Below, piece after piece: positions 32,245 to 41,415 of a DNA stretch of 44,978 bases. Location of the stretch: contig CALBCY010000049.1 in NCBI GenBank assembly GCA_937927195.1, positions 1-44,978 of the forward strand, written 5' to 3'. How positions within the stretch are numbered: position 1 is the stretch's first letter; every line of letters starts with the position of its first letter. A model generated the notes under the pieces. That model worked only from the letters and a program-made list of their open reading frames with translations, ran no database searches and was not told the origin of the DNA. The position numbers and the translations under genes were made by a program. The DNA comes from an uncultured Chitinophagales bacterium (lineage in GTDB: Bacteria > Bacteroidota > Bacteroidia > Chitinophagales > UBA2359).

Positions 32245-32412
32245 GTGTTTTGTATCATTTGTAATTGCAACATCATAAATCACATTTTGAAAGCCAGCAT
32301 CGTTGTTTTCAAATGTTGTTTTAATCCAATCAAAGTTTTCTTTGCAATCGCAATTTTGAGATTGAACAGTAAAACTGAAAAAGCTGAAAAATAGTAAAAG
32401 GGAAATTCTCAT
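32233..32412 (-). pseudogene. 5' remnant of a secreted S41 peptidase gene
   Basis: ATG at 32412 opens a 59-codon frame with a signal peptide (MRISLLLFFSFFSFTVQSQ) followed by NCDCKENFDWIKTTFENND and AGFQ. This matches the N-terminal region of a Bacteroidota S41 peptidase group that begins CxCxxNFxWxKxTFExNDAGFQ, as I remember it. The normal protein has more than 400 residues; here the frame stops after NDTKHPLR with TGA overlapping the next gene's first ATG. I infer a deletion that removed the rest of the peptidase gene. Confidence 0.6.
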
Positions 32413-32498
32413 ATTGGGGCGTTTCTAAGGTGCTTAAACGATTTGTTTAAGTTGTTTAATATAAATGTGAATGTTTAGGCTTTCAAGCATTGGTCCAA

Positions 32499-32954
32499 TT
32501 AAGAACCCAAAAAATCTTTACCCAAAAAACCTTTAAAAGAATCTGCAACTTTTAGGACATCACCTCCATCATGATAATAAATCCAAACGGAGAAGTTGTC
32601 TGCTGGATCAAGGTATAAATAGTCTCCATTCTCTTCTCCAATAACAAATCCAGATTCGACTCTTGTTAACTCTATGTTTCCAACATTGGATTCTGTCCAA
32701 TCACCTTCGGAAAATTCTCTTTGAACTTGTACATAGAGTTTCAGGCATTCGAAATTCATCGCTTTGCCAACATCATTCATTTCCAAGTTTTCAAGCAGTT
32801 CTGTTGCCCCCATGATGTTCCAAAATCTTCCCTCGTCATCCGCTTCTGCATCTTCGTATTCATTGAAGGCTATTTCTTCTCCTTCCGGCTTGTCTTTCAA
32901 GAAGGTTAAATATTCTGAGGGAAGTGTTTTATTGTATCTTTTTATTATCTCCAA
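32499..32954 (-). CDS. SMI1/KNR4 (SUKH) family protein
   Basis: The 151-residue product shows the SUKH pattern: LPSEYLTFLKDKPEGEE near the N-terminus, then VIGEENGDYLYLDP and the ending VLKVADSFKGFL. Many SUKH proteins are immunity proteins against secreted nuclease or other toxins, but stand-alone members are also common, and no toxin gene lies next to it. No ATG opens the frame: TTG at 32954 is used, since a stop lies two codons upstream. An ATG 7 bases further up is out of frame. Cytoplasmic. Confidence 0.85.
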   Translation of the reverse strand: MEIIKRYNKTLPSEYLTFLKDKPEGEEIAFNEYEDAEADDEGRFWNIMGATELLENLEMNDVGKAMNFECLKLYVQVQREFSEGDWTESNVGNIELTRVESGFVIGEENGDYLYLDPADNFSVWIYYHDGGDVLKVADSFKGFLGKDFLGS

Positions 32955-32989
32955 ATTTCATTTGTTTTAAAATCTGTATGAAATTGATT

Positions 32990-33520
32990 TTAATAGTTCT
33001 TTGTATTCTCTTCAATCAGTTTTTTCAAACTGTTTAGGTTGGCATCCTCTTGGGCTTTCATTGAAGCCGTCATGAAGGAAACAATCGACTTGGCAATGAT
33101 TCCATTACCTGTGGTGGTTGATTTGGAGCGAATGAGTGTCTTGCCATTTTTTTGTTCATTAAATGTTATTTCATAGTCCATATCCATAAAATCCATAGAG
33201 AATTGCATGGCGAGTAGTTCATTGGGTGTAACGGCCATAATGGTTTCCTTCATCACCATTTCTTGACCTCTGTCTTCTACATAAACATTAGAGACGGAAC
33301 CAACAGAATTTGCAGTCCCACTTACAAGTTCAGTTCTTTTAAATCCCTTAATCCATTCTGGTAGTTTTGTTTCATCAGACATTACAGCCCATGCTTCATT
33401 TGCGGGTTTGTTGACAAGAATTTCACAATCATAAGATATTGTAGGAGTGAAAAATCCTTTTAAGAAAAATATCAATGAAAGCAGGAGAAACAAACCTAGC
33501 AAATATTTTAAATATTTCAT
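32990..33520 (-). CDS. SRPBCC (polyketide cyclase/START-like) protein with membrane anchor
   Basis: The 176-residue product has an N-terminal membrane helix (YLKYLLGLFLLLSLIFFL) and then an SRPBCC domain, beginning EILVNKPANEAWAVMSDETK and continuing with PEWIKGFKRTELVSG. The C-terminal helix of the fold is SFMTASMKAQEDANLNSLKK. Such domains bind hydrophobic ligands in a deep pocket; the ligand here is unknown. It lies upstream of the SUKH gene on the same strand and diverges from the AraC-type gene. Start is ATG at 33520. Confidence 0.88.
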   Translation of the reverse strand: MKYLKYLLGLFLLLSLIFFLKGFFTPTISYDCEILVNKPANEAWAVMSDETKLPEWIKGFKRTELVSGTANSVGSVSNVYVEDRGQEMVMKETIMAVTPNELLAMQFSMDFMDMDYEITFNEQKNGKTLIRSKSTTTGNGIIAKSIVSFMTASMKAQEDANLNSLKKLIEENTKNY

Positions 33521-33645
33521 TTAAAGAGTTTTTTTTGATAAAATTTCCAAATGAAGATAATAATATTTTAGACGCCCATAAACAAAAAATGACTATTTTC
33601 GACCAGTTTAATAAAATCCTAAATAATAAAAACAGATAAGTTTAG

Positions 33646-34836
33646 ATGTTTCCTGATTTCAATATTTACAGTACTCCTTTATTGGTTCTCGCCATTCAAG
33701 GATTGCTTTTTGCCTTGTTACTTTTGTGGCGATATGCAAAGGATAGAAACATTGCAGATGTAATACTTGGGGTCATTTTGTTAATTTCTGTATGGCATCA
33801 AATTTCCTATACATTGGGATTTATGGCTTGGTATGATACCTTTAGAACGACCAAGGTTAATTACTTTTTAATAAATTTATCTTTCTTTTTTGCACCACTT
33901 CTTTACTTTTATGTAAAGTCGATAACGGTGCCTCACTTCCGCTTGAGAAGAAAGGAATTTTATCATTTTATTCCAGGAGTTTTGTTTCTGCTTTTCAAAA
34001 TAATTATACTCTCTTACGATGCGGCCCAACCGGGATTTAGCGAAATTCAGAATGGTTATTTAACTACAAATCTTGAAGAACAATTTACCAGAGCCATTCT
34101 TTCTTTAATAATGAAAATTCATTCGGCCATTTACATTGCTTTTACCTTTCAAGCTTTCTTTCAGTATAGGAAAAAACTCCCTCATGTTTTTAGCAATACT
34201 TATGCGCTGGAATTGAATTGGATTCGAAATTTTCTAATCATTTACACGGGTTTGTTTGTTTACATGTTTTTCCAAGATTTGATTAATTTCTTGATCACAG
34301 ATTTGAGCTGGGTTCAAGAATGGTGGTTTTTCCTGTTTAACTCGATTGCTATTATTTATGTCGGAATGGTTGGCTATTTTACGAATACAAACAAGCTCAA
34401 CGAGCTACATCCCAAGCAAAGCGATATGCTCATTTCATCAATTGAACCTTTGCCTACTCCTGTTCCAAAACAGAACAATGAACTTTCACCAGAACTACAA
34501 TCAAGAAAATTGCAATTGGATCAATTTATAGACAGGGAAAAGCCCTACCTCGATCCTGATCTCAACCTGATAGATCTGGCCAAATCTTTAAAAATGACCA
34601 GAGCACAATTGTCTGAAGTGATCAATGTCTGCTTCAATAAAAACTTCAATGACTTTATCAATGAACAAAGAGTGGAGGCGGTTAAAGAAATGTTGAAATC
34701 AGGAAAGCAGAAAGAGCTTTCATTGTTGGGCATTGCCTTTGATTGTGGTTTTAACAGCAAAGCTACTTTTAATCGTGTCTTCAAGAAATGGACGGGCCAT
34801 TCACCGACTGCATATATTGAAACGATTGGTTCTTAG
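33646..34836 (+). CDS. Membrane-bound AraC-type regulator with 7TM N-terminus
   Basis: The 396-residue product has about seven membrane helices in residues 5-245 and an AraC-type DNA-binding domain in the last 100. Recognition-helix sequences are LAKSLKMTRAQLSEVIN and IAFDCGFNSKATFNRVFKKW, followed by TGHSPTAY, the usual AraC ending. Such proteins are common in Bacteroidota and are thought to sense a signal at the membrane and act directly on DNA. The signal is unknown. It diverges from the SRPBCC gene, and an inverted pair of heptad arrays follows the stop. Confidence 0.93.
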   Translation: MFPDFNIYSTPLLVLAIQGLLFALLLLWRYAKDRNIADVILGVILLISVWHQISYTLGFMAWYDTFRTTKVNYFLINLSFFFAPLLYFYVKSITVPHFRLRRKEFYHFIPGVLFLLFKIIILSYDAAQPGFSEIQNGYLTTNLEEQFTRAILSLIMKIHSAIYIAFTFQAFFQYRKKLPHVFSNTYALELNWIRNFLIIYTGLFVYMFFQDLINFLITDLSWVQEWWFFLFNSIAIIYVGMVGYFTNTNKLNELHPKQSDMLISSIEPLPTPVPKQNNELSPELQSRKLQLDQFIDREKPYLDPDLNLIDLAKSLKMTRAQLSEVINVCFNKNFNDFINEQRVEAVKEMLKSGKQKELSLLGIAFDCGFNSKATFNRVFKKWTGHSPTAYIETIGS

Positions 34837-34855
34837 TGGAGGCTGTTTATTAGAA

Positions 34856-34957
34856 GCTGTTGGCCTTTAGCCATTGGCCATTGGCATTTTTTGTGCTTTT
34901 GGTTATTTCTGGCTTGACAAAAAAAATGCCAACAGCCAACAGTCAATAGCTAAGTGC
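34856..34957. repeat. Heptad repeat array 3 as an inverted pair
   Basis: Read on the minus strand, 34856-34885 is GCCAATG, GCCAATG, GCTAAAG, GCCAACA, GC. On the plus strand, 34928-34955 is GCCAACA, GCCAACA, GTCAATA, GCTAAGT. The two halves face each other, so TTGGCATTTTTT (34881-34892) pairs with AAAAAATGCCAA (34921-34932), making a hairpin that could terminate the AraC-type gene. Confidence 0.8.
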
Positions 34958-35070
34958 TAGACCAAAACAAGGCGTCTCAAATCGTATCTGAGCCCTATAA
35001 ATATGTACTGAGACACAGGTTAGTGTACTTTTCGTGAAATTTGTATCATTCAATTACATAAAAGTCCAAG

Positions 35071-36885
35071 ATGCGAAATTTCACAATTATTATTATTCTA
35101 TCATTGCTCTTAATTCTATCATTGTTCTTAGCTCCATTTCAAGCAAAGGCCTTTCAAATAACTTTTCGGCTTGCCGTAGATGTTCCCGAAGCAAATTGTT
35201 CTGTTGGCATCCGTGGATCAGTTCCACCACTTTCATGGGAGAAAGATTATCCGATGAGCGATCCCGACGGAGATGGGATTTATGAGGCCACCATTAATTT
35301 TAAGACAGGTAAAAAAAATGTTAAGTATAAATTTTTAAATTGCGGTAAATGGGAGTTGGAAGGAAATGACAGTAGAGTGGAATGGTTCGCTGCTGAGGAG
35401 TTGGAGATAGACCATACTTTCAATGAATACAACTTTTACAAAAAAGAAAAAATGGCTGGGCTGACTTATACACCAGAACAAATAAAAGAGGATGTTTCGG
35501 TTTTGAAAAAGACGATTAGCTACATTCATCCCAATTTACACAAATACAGAAGCGAACCTGATCTTGAAAAAGATTTTGAAGATTTGGAGCGTGAAATGCT
35601 TGCTAGCCCTGATATTCGGAATGTATATAAGGCTGTTTCAAAATTTGCTTCTAAGATTCAATGCAGTCATACTTTTACCAATCCTTGGAATCAAGGTCGA
35701 GGAGTTAGAAGAGCCATATTTTACCAAGCAGACAAAGTCCCTTTTACTTTTTCAAGGATAGGCAAGCAATTGTTTCTTGATAAAAACGCTTCAGAAGATC
35801 AGCGATTGGAAAGAGGCCTGGAGATTTTAAGCATTAACGGGATTCAAACAAAGGAAGTGATGACTCGCTTGGCTGAATACACGACATCTGATGGTGACAA
35901 CTATGAAAAGCGTTTGGAAAGGTTGACCATCAATGGCAGTGAAAAATTTGCCCTGTTTGATGTGTTTTATTCTTTGGAATTTGGTCAATGTGAAATGTTT
36001 GAGCTGGAACTCAAAGATCATCGAACCGATAAAAATTTCACAACAAAAATTAATGCAATGGCTGCGTCTACTCGCTCAGCTATTTTAGCAGAAAGATACG
36101 AAGACCTAGCACAGACATTTGAAGACAATTGGAAATTTGAATTGTTGGAAAATGAAGTAGCCTTATTGAAAGTCAATTCTTTTGCTGTCTTTAACAAAGG
36201 ATTTGATTGGAAAAAATTTCTGGACGAGGTGTTTGATCAATTGAACCAAAACAAGGTTCAGCATTTTATTATCGACATTCGAGAAAACGAGGGAGGAGAA
36301 ACAGATGTTGCGGCTTATATATTGCAGAGAATTCTAAAAGAAACAATTTCTGTAGAGGCTGCCGAAGGCATAACAGCTTACCGCAAAATTCCGGATGAAC
36401 TAAAAACCCACATTACAACTTGGGATAAAAAGCCATTTGATTGGGGGATGAAAGTAAAGGAAATTGGAAATGGGCGATATAAAGTTAGGAAACTGCTTTC
36501 TGGTGGTAATAAAACCTACAAACCTCTTTCATCAGGTTACAAAGGAAACAGTTATTTGCTAACAGGAGCGCAGAACAGTTCTGCAACGCATTTAATGGCC
36601 ACCTATGTAAAAAAGTACAAAATAGCCACGATTATAGGACAGGCAACAGGTGGAAATCAGAGAGGCTTGAATGGAGGCTACATGTTTTTTCTCCGATTGC
36701 CAAACAGCAAGGTAGAAATTGACATTCCTGTAATAGGCACTACCACCCAAAAAGTAGTGGAATCAACTCCAAATGGTGGGATAGTTCCTGATATTTTAGT
36801 GGAAAAGAACATCGATGATTTCATTAATGAAATTGATACTGAAATGGAAGCCACCTTGAGATATATTAAAGGGAGCGAACAATAA
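35071..36885 (+). CDS. Secreted S41 family peptidase with starch-binding-like N-terminal domain
   Basis: The 604-residue product has a signal peptide (IIIILSLLLILSLFLAPF, cleavage after AKA or AFQ). Residues about 30-120 look like a CBM20/E-set domain (VGIRGSVPPLSWEKDYPM, DGIYEATINF, VKYKFLNCGKWELE). The peptidase part follows: an N-terminal helical region, then the S41 core with FIIDIRENEGGETDVAAYIL and LLTGAQNSSATHLMATYV, where the nucleophile Ser lies near residue 503, and VPDILVEKNIDDF at the end. I see no PDZ domain. The substrate is unknown; it acts in the periplasm or outside. Confidence 0.85.
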   Translation: MRNFTIIIILSLLLILSLFLAPFQAKAFQITFRLAVDVPEANCSVGIRGSVPPLSWEKDYPMSDPDGDGIYEATINFKTGKKNVKYKFLNCGKWELEGNDSRVEWFAAEELEIDHTFNEYNFYKKEKMAGLTYTPEQIKEDVSVLKKTISYIHPNLHKYRSEPDLEKDFEDLEREMLASPDIRNVYKAVSKFASKIQCSHTFTNPWNQGRGVRRAIFYQADKVPFTFSRIGKQLFLDKNASEDQRLERGLEILSINGIQTKEVMTRLAEYTTSDGDNYEKRLERLTINGSEKFALFDVFYSLEFGQCEMFELELKDHRTDKNFTTKINAMAASTRSAILAERYEDLAQTFEDNWKFELLENEVALLKVNSFAVFNKGFDWKKFLDEVFDQLNQNKVQHFIIDIRENEGGETDVAAYILQRILKETISVEAAEGITAYRKIPDELKTHITTWDKKPFDWGMKVKEIGNGRYKVRKLLSGGNKTYKPLSSGYKGNSYLLTGAQNSSATHLMATYVKKYKIATIIGQATGGNQRGLNGGYMFFLRLPNSKVEIDIPVIGTTTQKVVESTPNGGIVPDILVEKNIDDFINEIDTEMEATLRYIKGSEQ

Positions 36886-37182
36886 TCTCGGAATTACTTT
36901 TATAGTTTCAAGTTCAGGCAAGGATTTTATATTTTATATTGATTTTAACATCTGCCACATTTAGCGTATGATGTTTTAAATCTATGCTTCAAATTTGGAT
37001 TAGTAATTTAGTGAAATTCAGAACTTTGCTGGCCTTTGTTAAAAGTTGAGCTAACTGAAAAAGCACTCCTATTAAAGTGCTTATCAATCTGATATTGGAG
37101 ATTAAAGGCGATCTGAAATTAAAAGTCAATGCTTTATCAAATATTAGTCTATCTTTGCGGCCTTTTGATGTAAACGAAAGGT
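36886..37182. other. 297-base gap upstream of the SulP gene
   Basis: A hairpin AAGCACT/AGTGCTT with an 8-nt loop lies at 37061-37082 and may end the S41 transcript or act in the SulP leader. The rest has loosely repeated GATTA/GATCTGAAATTA words but no gene. Confidence 0.5.
37150..37157 (+). promoter_or_regulatory. Candidate -7 promoter element of the SulP gene
   Basis: TATCTTTG matches TAnnTTTG, 25 bases before the ATG at 37183. It is identical to the element before tpiA. Confidence 0.5.
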
Positions 37183-38820
37183 ATGACTAGACGAATAATT
37201 AATCACTTCACAAGCAATCCCAAAAACGATATTCTTTCAGGAATTACTGTTTCATTAGCTCTTGTTCCTGAGGCAGTTGCCTTTGCTTTTGTAGCTGGAA
37301 TTGATCCTTTGGTCGGTTTATATGGCGCATTCATTATGGGCATTATCACTGCAATATTCGGTGGTCGTCCAGGAATGATCTCTGGTGCAACTGGTGCAAC
37401 GGCTGTTGTAATGGTTCACATGATAGCCAAAGGGAATGAGGTTGGTGCCGCTATGGCTACTCCAATTGACAATCTTGGATTGCAATGGTTGTTTATAACC
37501 TTATTGATTGTTGGAGGAATTCAAATAGCGGCTGGTGTTTTTCGATTGGGAAAATTCGTTAGATTAATCCCTCATCCTGTGATGATGGGCTTTGTTAATG
37601 GATTGGCGATTGTGATTTTCTTATCCCAATTAAGCCTTTTCAAGGAAAAGATCAACAATGAATATCATTGGTTGCAGGGGACAGAGCTGTATGTTATGTT
37701 TGCTTTGGTTGGATTGACCATGGCCATAATGTATTTGTTGCCCAAATTGACTACAAAGATCCCTTCTGCTTTGGTCGCCATTGTTACGGTGACTGCCATC
37801 ACCATTCTTGCAAAACTTGATGTAAGCACGGTTGGTTCATTTATTATTGATGGTGGAGGAACAGGATTGCAAGGAGGATTGCCAACTTTTCAAGCTCAAA
37901 TATTTACTTTATTTGGGACAATAGGGGAGCATTGGAGTTTAATATTGTCTACTGCTGCGATATTAGCCGCAGTTGGATTGATAGAGTCTCTTATGACCCT
38001 TAACTTGGTCGATGAGTTAACAGAGACAAGAGGAAGTGGTAACATTGAATGTGTCGCTCAAGGAAGTGCCAACATATTGAGTGGGTTTTTTGGAGGAATG
38101 GGAGGCTGCGCAATGATTGGTCAATCTCTTATTAATGTCAACAGTGGAGGTAGAGGAAGATTGTCTGGGATAGTTGCAGCACTTGGTTTACTTTGTTTTA
38201 TCCTGTTTGCGGCTCCCTTAATAGAGCAGGTTCCTATTGCAGCCTTGGTCGGAGTTATGTTTATGGTGGTTATCGGAACATTTGCTTGGTCCAGTTTTAG
38301 AATCATCAATAAAATACCAAAGTCTGATGCTTTTGTATTGATTGCAGTATCAGCAATTACGGTTTGGCATGATTTAGCGATTGCTGTTATAATTGGAGTG
38401 ATCATTTCAGCCCTTGTATTTGCTTGGAAGAATGCAACGATGATTCGTGCTCGTAAAAGAATCAAAGAGGATGGAACGAAGGTTTATGAAATCTGGGGAC
38501 CATTGTTTTTTGGTTCGATCACAAATTTCAATGAAAAATTTGCACCTTCAACCGACCCTGAATCTGTGGAGATTGATTTTATTGAATCTAAAATAAGTGA
38601 TCACTCAGGAATAGAAGCAATGAGAGGAATTGCCAACAAATATCTTGATCTTGGTAAATCGATCAAATTCACACATTTAAGTCCTGACTGTAAAACCTTG
38701 CTTATTCGGGCCAACCCTAAATTCGCTGATGTTATTGAAGATTCAGTCGATGATCCAAGATATTACGTTGTAACAGATAAGTTGGATGAGGACGAAGAGA
38801 TTTTGAAAAAAGTCCTTTAG
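37183..38820 (+). CDS. SulP family inorganic anion transporter
   Basis: The 545-residue inner-membrane protein has about 12-14 helices. The SulP signature region opens the protein: DILSGITVSLALVPEAVAFA, then GLYGAFIMGIITAIFGGRPG and SGATGATAVVM. Later, IECVAQGSANILSGFFGGM and GCAMIGQSLINVNSGGRGR are typical. The C-terminal end (about 430-545) is a short STAS-like domain (FGSITNFNEKF, VEIDFIESKISDHSGIEAM). Bacterial relatives carry sulfate, bicarbonate or dicarboxylates; the ion is not determined here. It has its own promoter-like element and a strong terminator. Confidence 0.95.
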   Translation: MTRRIINHFTSNPKNDILSGITVSLALVPEAVAFAFVAGIDPLVGLYGAFIMGIITAIFGGRPGMISGATGATAVVMVHMIAKGNEVGAAMATPIDNLGLQWLFITLLIVGGIQIAAGVFRLGKFVRLIPHPVMMGFVNGLAIVIFLSQLSLFKEKINNEYHWLQGTELYVMFALVGLTMAIMYLLPKLTTKIPSALVAIVTVTAITILAKLDVSTVGSFIIDGGGTGLQGGLPTFQAQIFTLFGTIGEHWSLILSTAAILAAVGLIESLMTLNLVDELTETRGSGNIECVAQGSANILSGFFGGMGGCAMIGQSLINVNSGGRGRLSGIVAALGLLCFILFAAPLIEQVPIAALVGVMFMVVIGTFAWSSFRIINKIPKSDAFVLIAVSAITVWHDLAIAVIIGVIISALVFAWKNATMIRARKRIKEDGTKVYEIWGPLFFGSITNFNEKFAPSTDPESVEIDFIESKISDHSGIEAMRGIANKYLDLGKSIKFTHLSPDCKTLLIRANPKFADVIEDSVDDPRYYVVTDKLDEDEEILKKVL

Positions 38821-38835
38821 GCTTATCTTCAAAAA

Positions 38836-38877
38836 CCCTCACTAGACGTCATTGCTAAACTGAAAGTCTAGTGAGGG
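38836..38877. terminator. Bidirectional terminator between SulP and hydrolase genes
   Basis: The 12-base arms CCCTCACTAGAC and GTCTAGTGAGGG pair perfectly around an 18-nt region. A and T runs flank both sides. It serves the converging SulP and alpha/beta hydrolase genes. Confidence 0.85.
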
Positions 38878-38890
38878 CTTTGTTGTTTTA

Positions 38891-39574
38891 TTAGGCTTTC
38901 TCAATAAGGCCATCCATTTCCTTTTTTATAATCTCGCTGATTTCTTTTCCTTTTTTGAAAACCAAAAAATGTCCTCCTTCATCAAAAGTGACAATGGGTT
39001 TTGCTAGGGTATTGTATAGCAGTGTTTTGTCTTTTTTTCCGTGAATGTGGATCAGGGAATAAGTTGAAGGGTCGGAATGATTTTCCCACAAAGACAAAGA
39101 TTTCAAAGCCCATCTTAAATAGTGGTTGGATTGTTTATTGATCATGCTTTTGACCAGTTCTCGCTCTTCTTTGGTTTCATAATCATGAAATGGTCCCCAT
39201 AATGGCAGTGTTGAGACACTCGGGAATTTTCTGAACAAGCGATGGATTTTAAGAGGAGCGACTATTTTAAAATGCCAAGGCAATTCCGCTCTTTTTTTGA
39301 TGGAAGAAATCAATACAATCAGATCAACCTTTTTTATTCTACTAATTTCCTGAGCCAGTACTCCACCAAAAGAATGTCCAACGAGGATGTGGATTTCCTT
39401 TGGGTCAAATTCTAAACCTTCGATCATTCTTTTTGCATAATCGAGGATATCTTCATTCTTATTAGGCTCTATATATTCCAGGTAAAAAACATTGTCAGCC
39501 TGTAATTTAATGTGCTGAAATATTCTTTTGTCAAAGGCCAATCCTGGAATGTAATATACGTTCGTTTTTGCCAC
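38891..39574 (-). CDS. Alpha/beta hydrolase
   Basis: The 227-residue product begins with YYIPGLAFDKRIF, the oxyanion-hole strand, and has the nucleophile elbow VGHSFGGVLAQEI, and near the end the catalytic histidine in DEGGHFLVF. There is no signal peptide, so it is cytoplasmic. The substrate is unknown; small-ester or thioester hydrolysis is likely. The start is GTG at 39574, since the first ATG is far inside the domain. The M3 peptidase gene lies 100 bases upstream on the same strand and may be cotranscribed. Confidence 0.88.
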   Translation of the reverse strand: MAKTNVYYIPGLAFDKRIFQHIKLQADNVFYLEYIEPNKNEDILDYAKRMIEGLEFDPKEIHILVGHSFGGVLAQEISRIKKVDLIVLISSIKKRAELPWHFKIVAPLKIHRLFRKFPSVSTLPLWGPFHDYETKEERELVKSMINKQSNHYLRWALKSLSLWENHSDPSTYSLIHIHGKKDKTLLYNTLAKPIVTFDEGGHFLVFKKGKEISEIIKKEMDGLIEKA

Positions 39575-39674
39575 TGGTGGTTTTGATTGTTGTTTTACTA
39601 TATAACTAACAATATTTGCTTCGAATAAGTTTTTAATAGGTATGATGAAATAAGCGGCTAATTTTTTAGTGGAT

Positions 39675-41363
39675 TTAAAATTCTAGACTTTTTTGTTCTT
39701 TGCAAATATTTTTTAAAACTGAATCGATGTTTTGTGGGGCCAGTGGAGAAAGAATACCGCAATCTTTTAAAGAATCTAATACACTTTTTCGGCCTCCCGT
39801 TTTGCAGAATTTTAGATATTTGTTCCAGCCTTTTTTTTGATCAGTTTTAAATATCTCCCAAAATTGAAAAGCACTGATTTGTGCCAAACTGTAACAGATA
39901 CTCCAAAACGGATAATCGATGAACCAATTGGCAAAGGTCAAATACCTGCCTCCTTCACTAAAAAACGGGGCCTCTTCATATTCTGAGAATGGTACGTATT
40001 TCAACTCCAATCCTTTCCAATAATCTTTTATGTCCGCAATGGATTGGGGTTCATTTACATACAAGAACTGCTCAAACTCATCGATCAAAGACAATTGAGG
40101 AAGGTACAATAACTCAAAGGATAAATGCCAGTATTTGTAGGCTTGACTATTTGAACCAAAGAAATTTTCTATCCAGTTCCAACAGAAAAATTCCATCGCG
40201 ATTGATTGCGTTTCAGCTCCTTCGACAAAGGGATAAACGTATTCTGGTATTTCTGTATTACTTTGCTTATAAGAAAACGCATGGCCAAATTCATGGCAAA
40301 GTAAATGGAAATCTTCTTTGCTTCCATTAAAATTGGTATGTAAAAATGGGGTCTTTTTTTGAGGGACATAAAAAGCAAAATTACCGGGCATTCTGTTTTT
40401 TTCGATCTTGTATTCAATCAATCCACTCGATTTCATTTTTTGAAACAAATCTCCGGTTTGGGGGGAAAGTTCCTCGAACATCTTTGATATTTTTTTAATA
40501 GTATTTGGAGAATCAAATTCGAAGTTCAGGTTTTTGCTAGGAACGATGCATGGGTAATCATGAAATTTCAAATTGGGAATATTCATCCTTTTTGCTTGTC
40601 TTTTTCGAATTTCTATGGTATGCGGAACGAGGCTCTTTAAAATACCATTTCTGTGATTTTCAATGTCAGAGATGCCATAATTGTATCGGCCCATTTTTTG
40701 GAAAGAATATTCTATGAAGTTTTCAAAGCCACAAGCTCTGGCAATTTTGTTTCTAAGTTTTGTGATTTTTATAAGGATGCTTGCAATTGAATTTTCAAGC
40801 TCTTCTAATTGCTTGCTTTGTGCAGCAACGGCCTCTTTCCTTTTTGCTCGATTTTCACTATTGAATTGACTTTGAATGGAATCAGCTGAAAAGGATTGAT
40901 CGGCTATTTGATATTTTATCTGATAAAATATATTGGCAAAATCATTTGCCAATTTTAACTCTTCCGCTTGTAAATCTTTGATATTTGCATTGTATAATTT
41001 ACATTCGTTGAATGCTATTTCAAGTAATTGCGGACCATATTCATTGGCAATCTCATTCTGAAATTTGGAATCTACCAAAGCTGAATAATATGCCTTGACC
41101 AAGGCTTGAATTTCACTTTCATGACTTTCATAAAATTCAACTCCGGCTTTAAAATCTTCATTGCTTAAATCAGAAAAATGATTGATCTCTGCAATGCTCA
41201 ACATTGACTCCCAAAGATTCCTTTTCTCATTAACAGCATCAATTGCTGACCTTAGCTCGGCAAAGTTTGTGGCCATGCGAAGATTGGCTACAATAGCAAG
41301 ATATTCAGTTCTGAATTGATCAAAATCCAGTTTTTGAAATTTGATTCCGTTTACAGATTTCAT
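39675..41363 (-). CDS. M3 family oligoendopeptidase
   Basis: The 562-residue zinc metallopeptidase resembles oligoendopeptidase F and cleaves short peptides in the cytoplasm. The zinc motif HEFGH lies at residues 357-361, and the third ligand is probably Glu384 in VEGAETQSIAMEFF. The upstream helical region and CCxFENFIEYSF-type segment (RACGFENFIEYSFQKMGRYN) are typical of the family. The length fits. Start is ATG at 41363. A repeat block lies just upstream, between this gene and the GH16 gene. Confidence 0.93.
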   Translation of the reverse strand: MKSVNGIKFQKLDFDQFRTEYLAIVANLRMATNFAELRSAIDAVNEKRNLWESMLSIAEINHFSDLSNEDFKAGVEFYESHESEIQALVKAYYSALVDSKFQNEIANEYGPQLLEIAFNECKLYNANIKDLQAEELKLANDFANIFYQIKYQIADQSFSADSIQSQFNSENRAKRKEAVAAQSKQLEELENSIASILIKITKLRNKIARACGFENFIEYSFQKMGRYNYGISDIENHRNGILKSLVPHTIEIRKRQAKRMNIPNLKFHDYPCIVPSKNLNFEFDSPNTIKKISKMFEELSPQTGDLFQKMKSSGLIEYKIEKNRMPGNFAFYVPQKKTPFLHTNFNGSKEDFHLLCHEFGHAFSYKQSNTEIPEYVYPFVEGAETQSIAMEFFCWNWIENFFGSNSQAYKYWHLSFELLYLPQLSLIDEFEQFLYVNEPQSIADIKDYWKGLELKYVPFSEYEEAPFFSEGGRYLTFANWFIDYPFWSICYSLAQISAFQFWEIFKTDQKKGWNKYLKFCKTGGRKSVLDSLKDCGILSPLAPQNIDSVLKNICKEQKSLEF

Positions 41364-41415
41364 ATAAAATTGCCTGTTGAATTTTGCTGATTAGATGGAA
41401 TGAATTTCCCCAATT

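Noticed and set aside
32499-32954. Polymorphic toxin-immunity locus around the SUKH gene
   Set aside because: No toxin or secretion-linked gene is adjacent; the neighbours are SRPBCC and TPR-type proteins.
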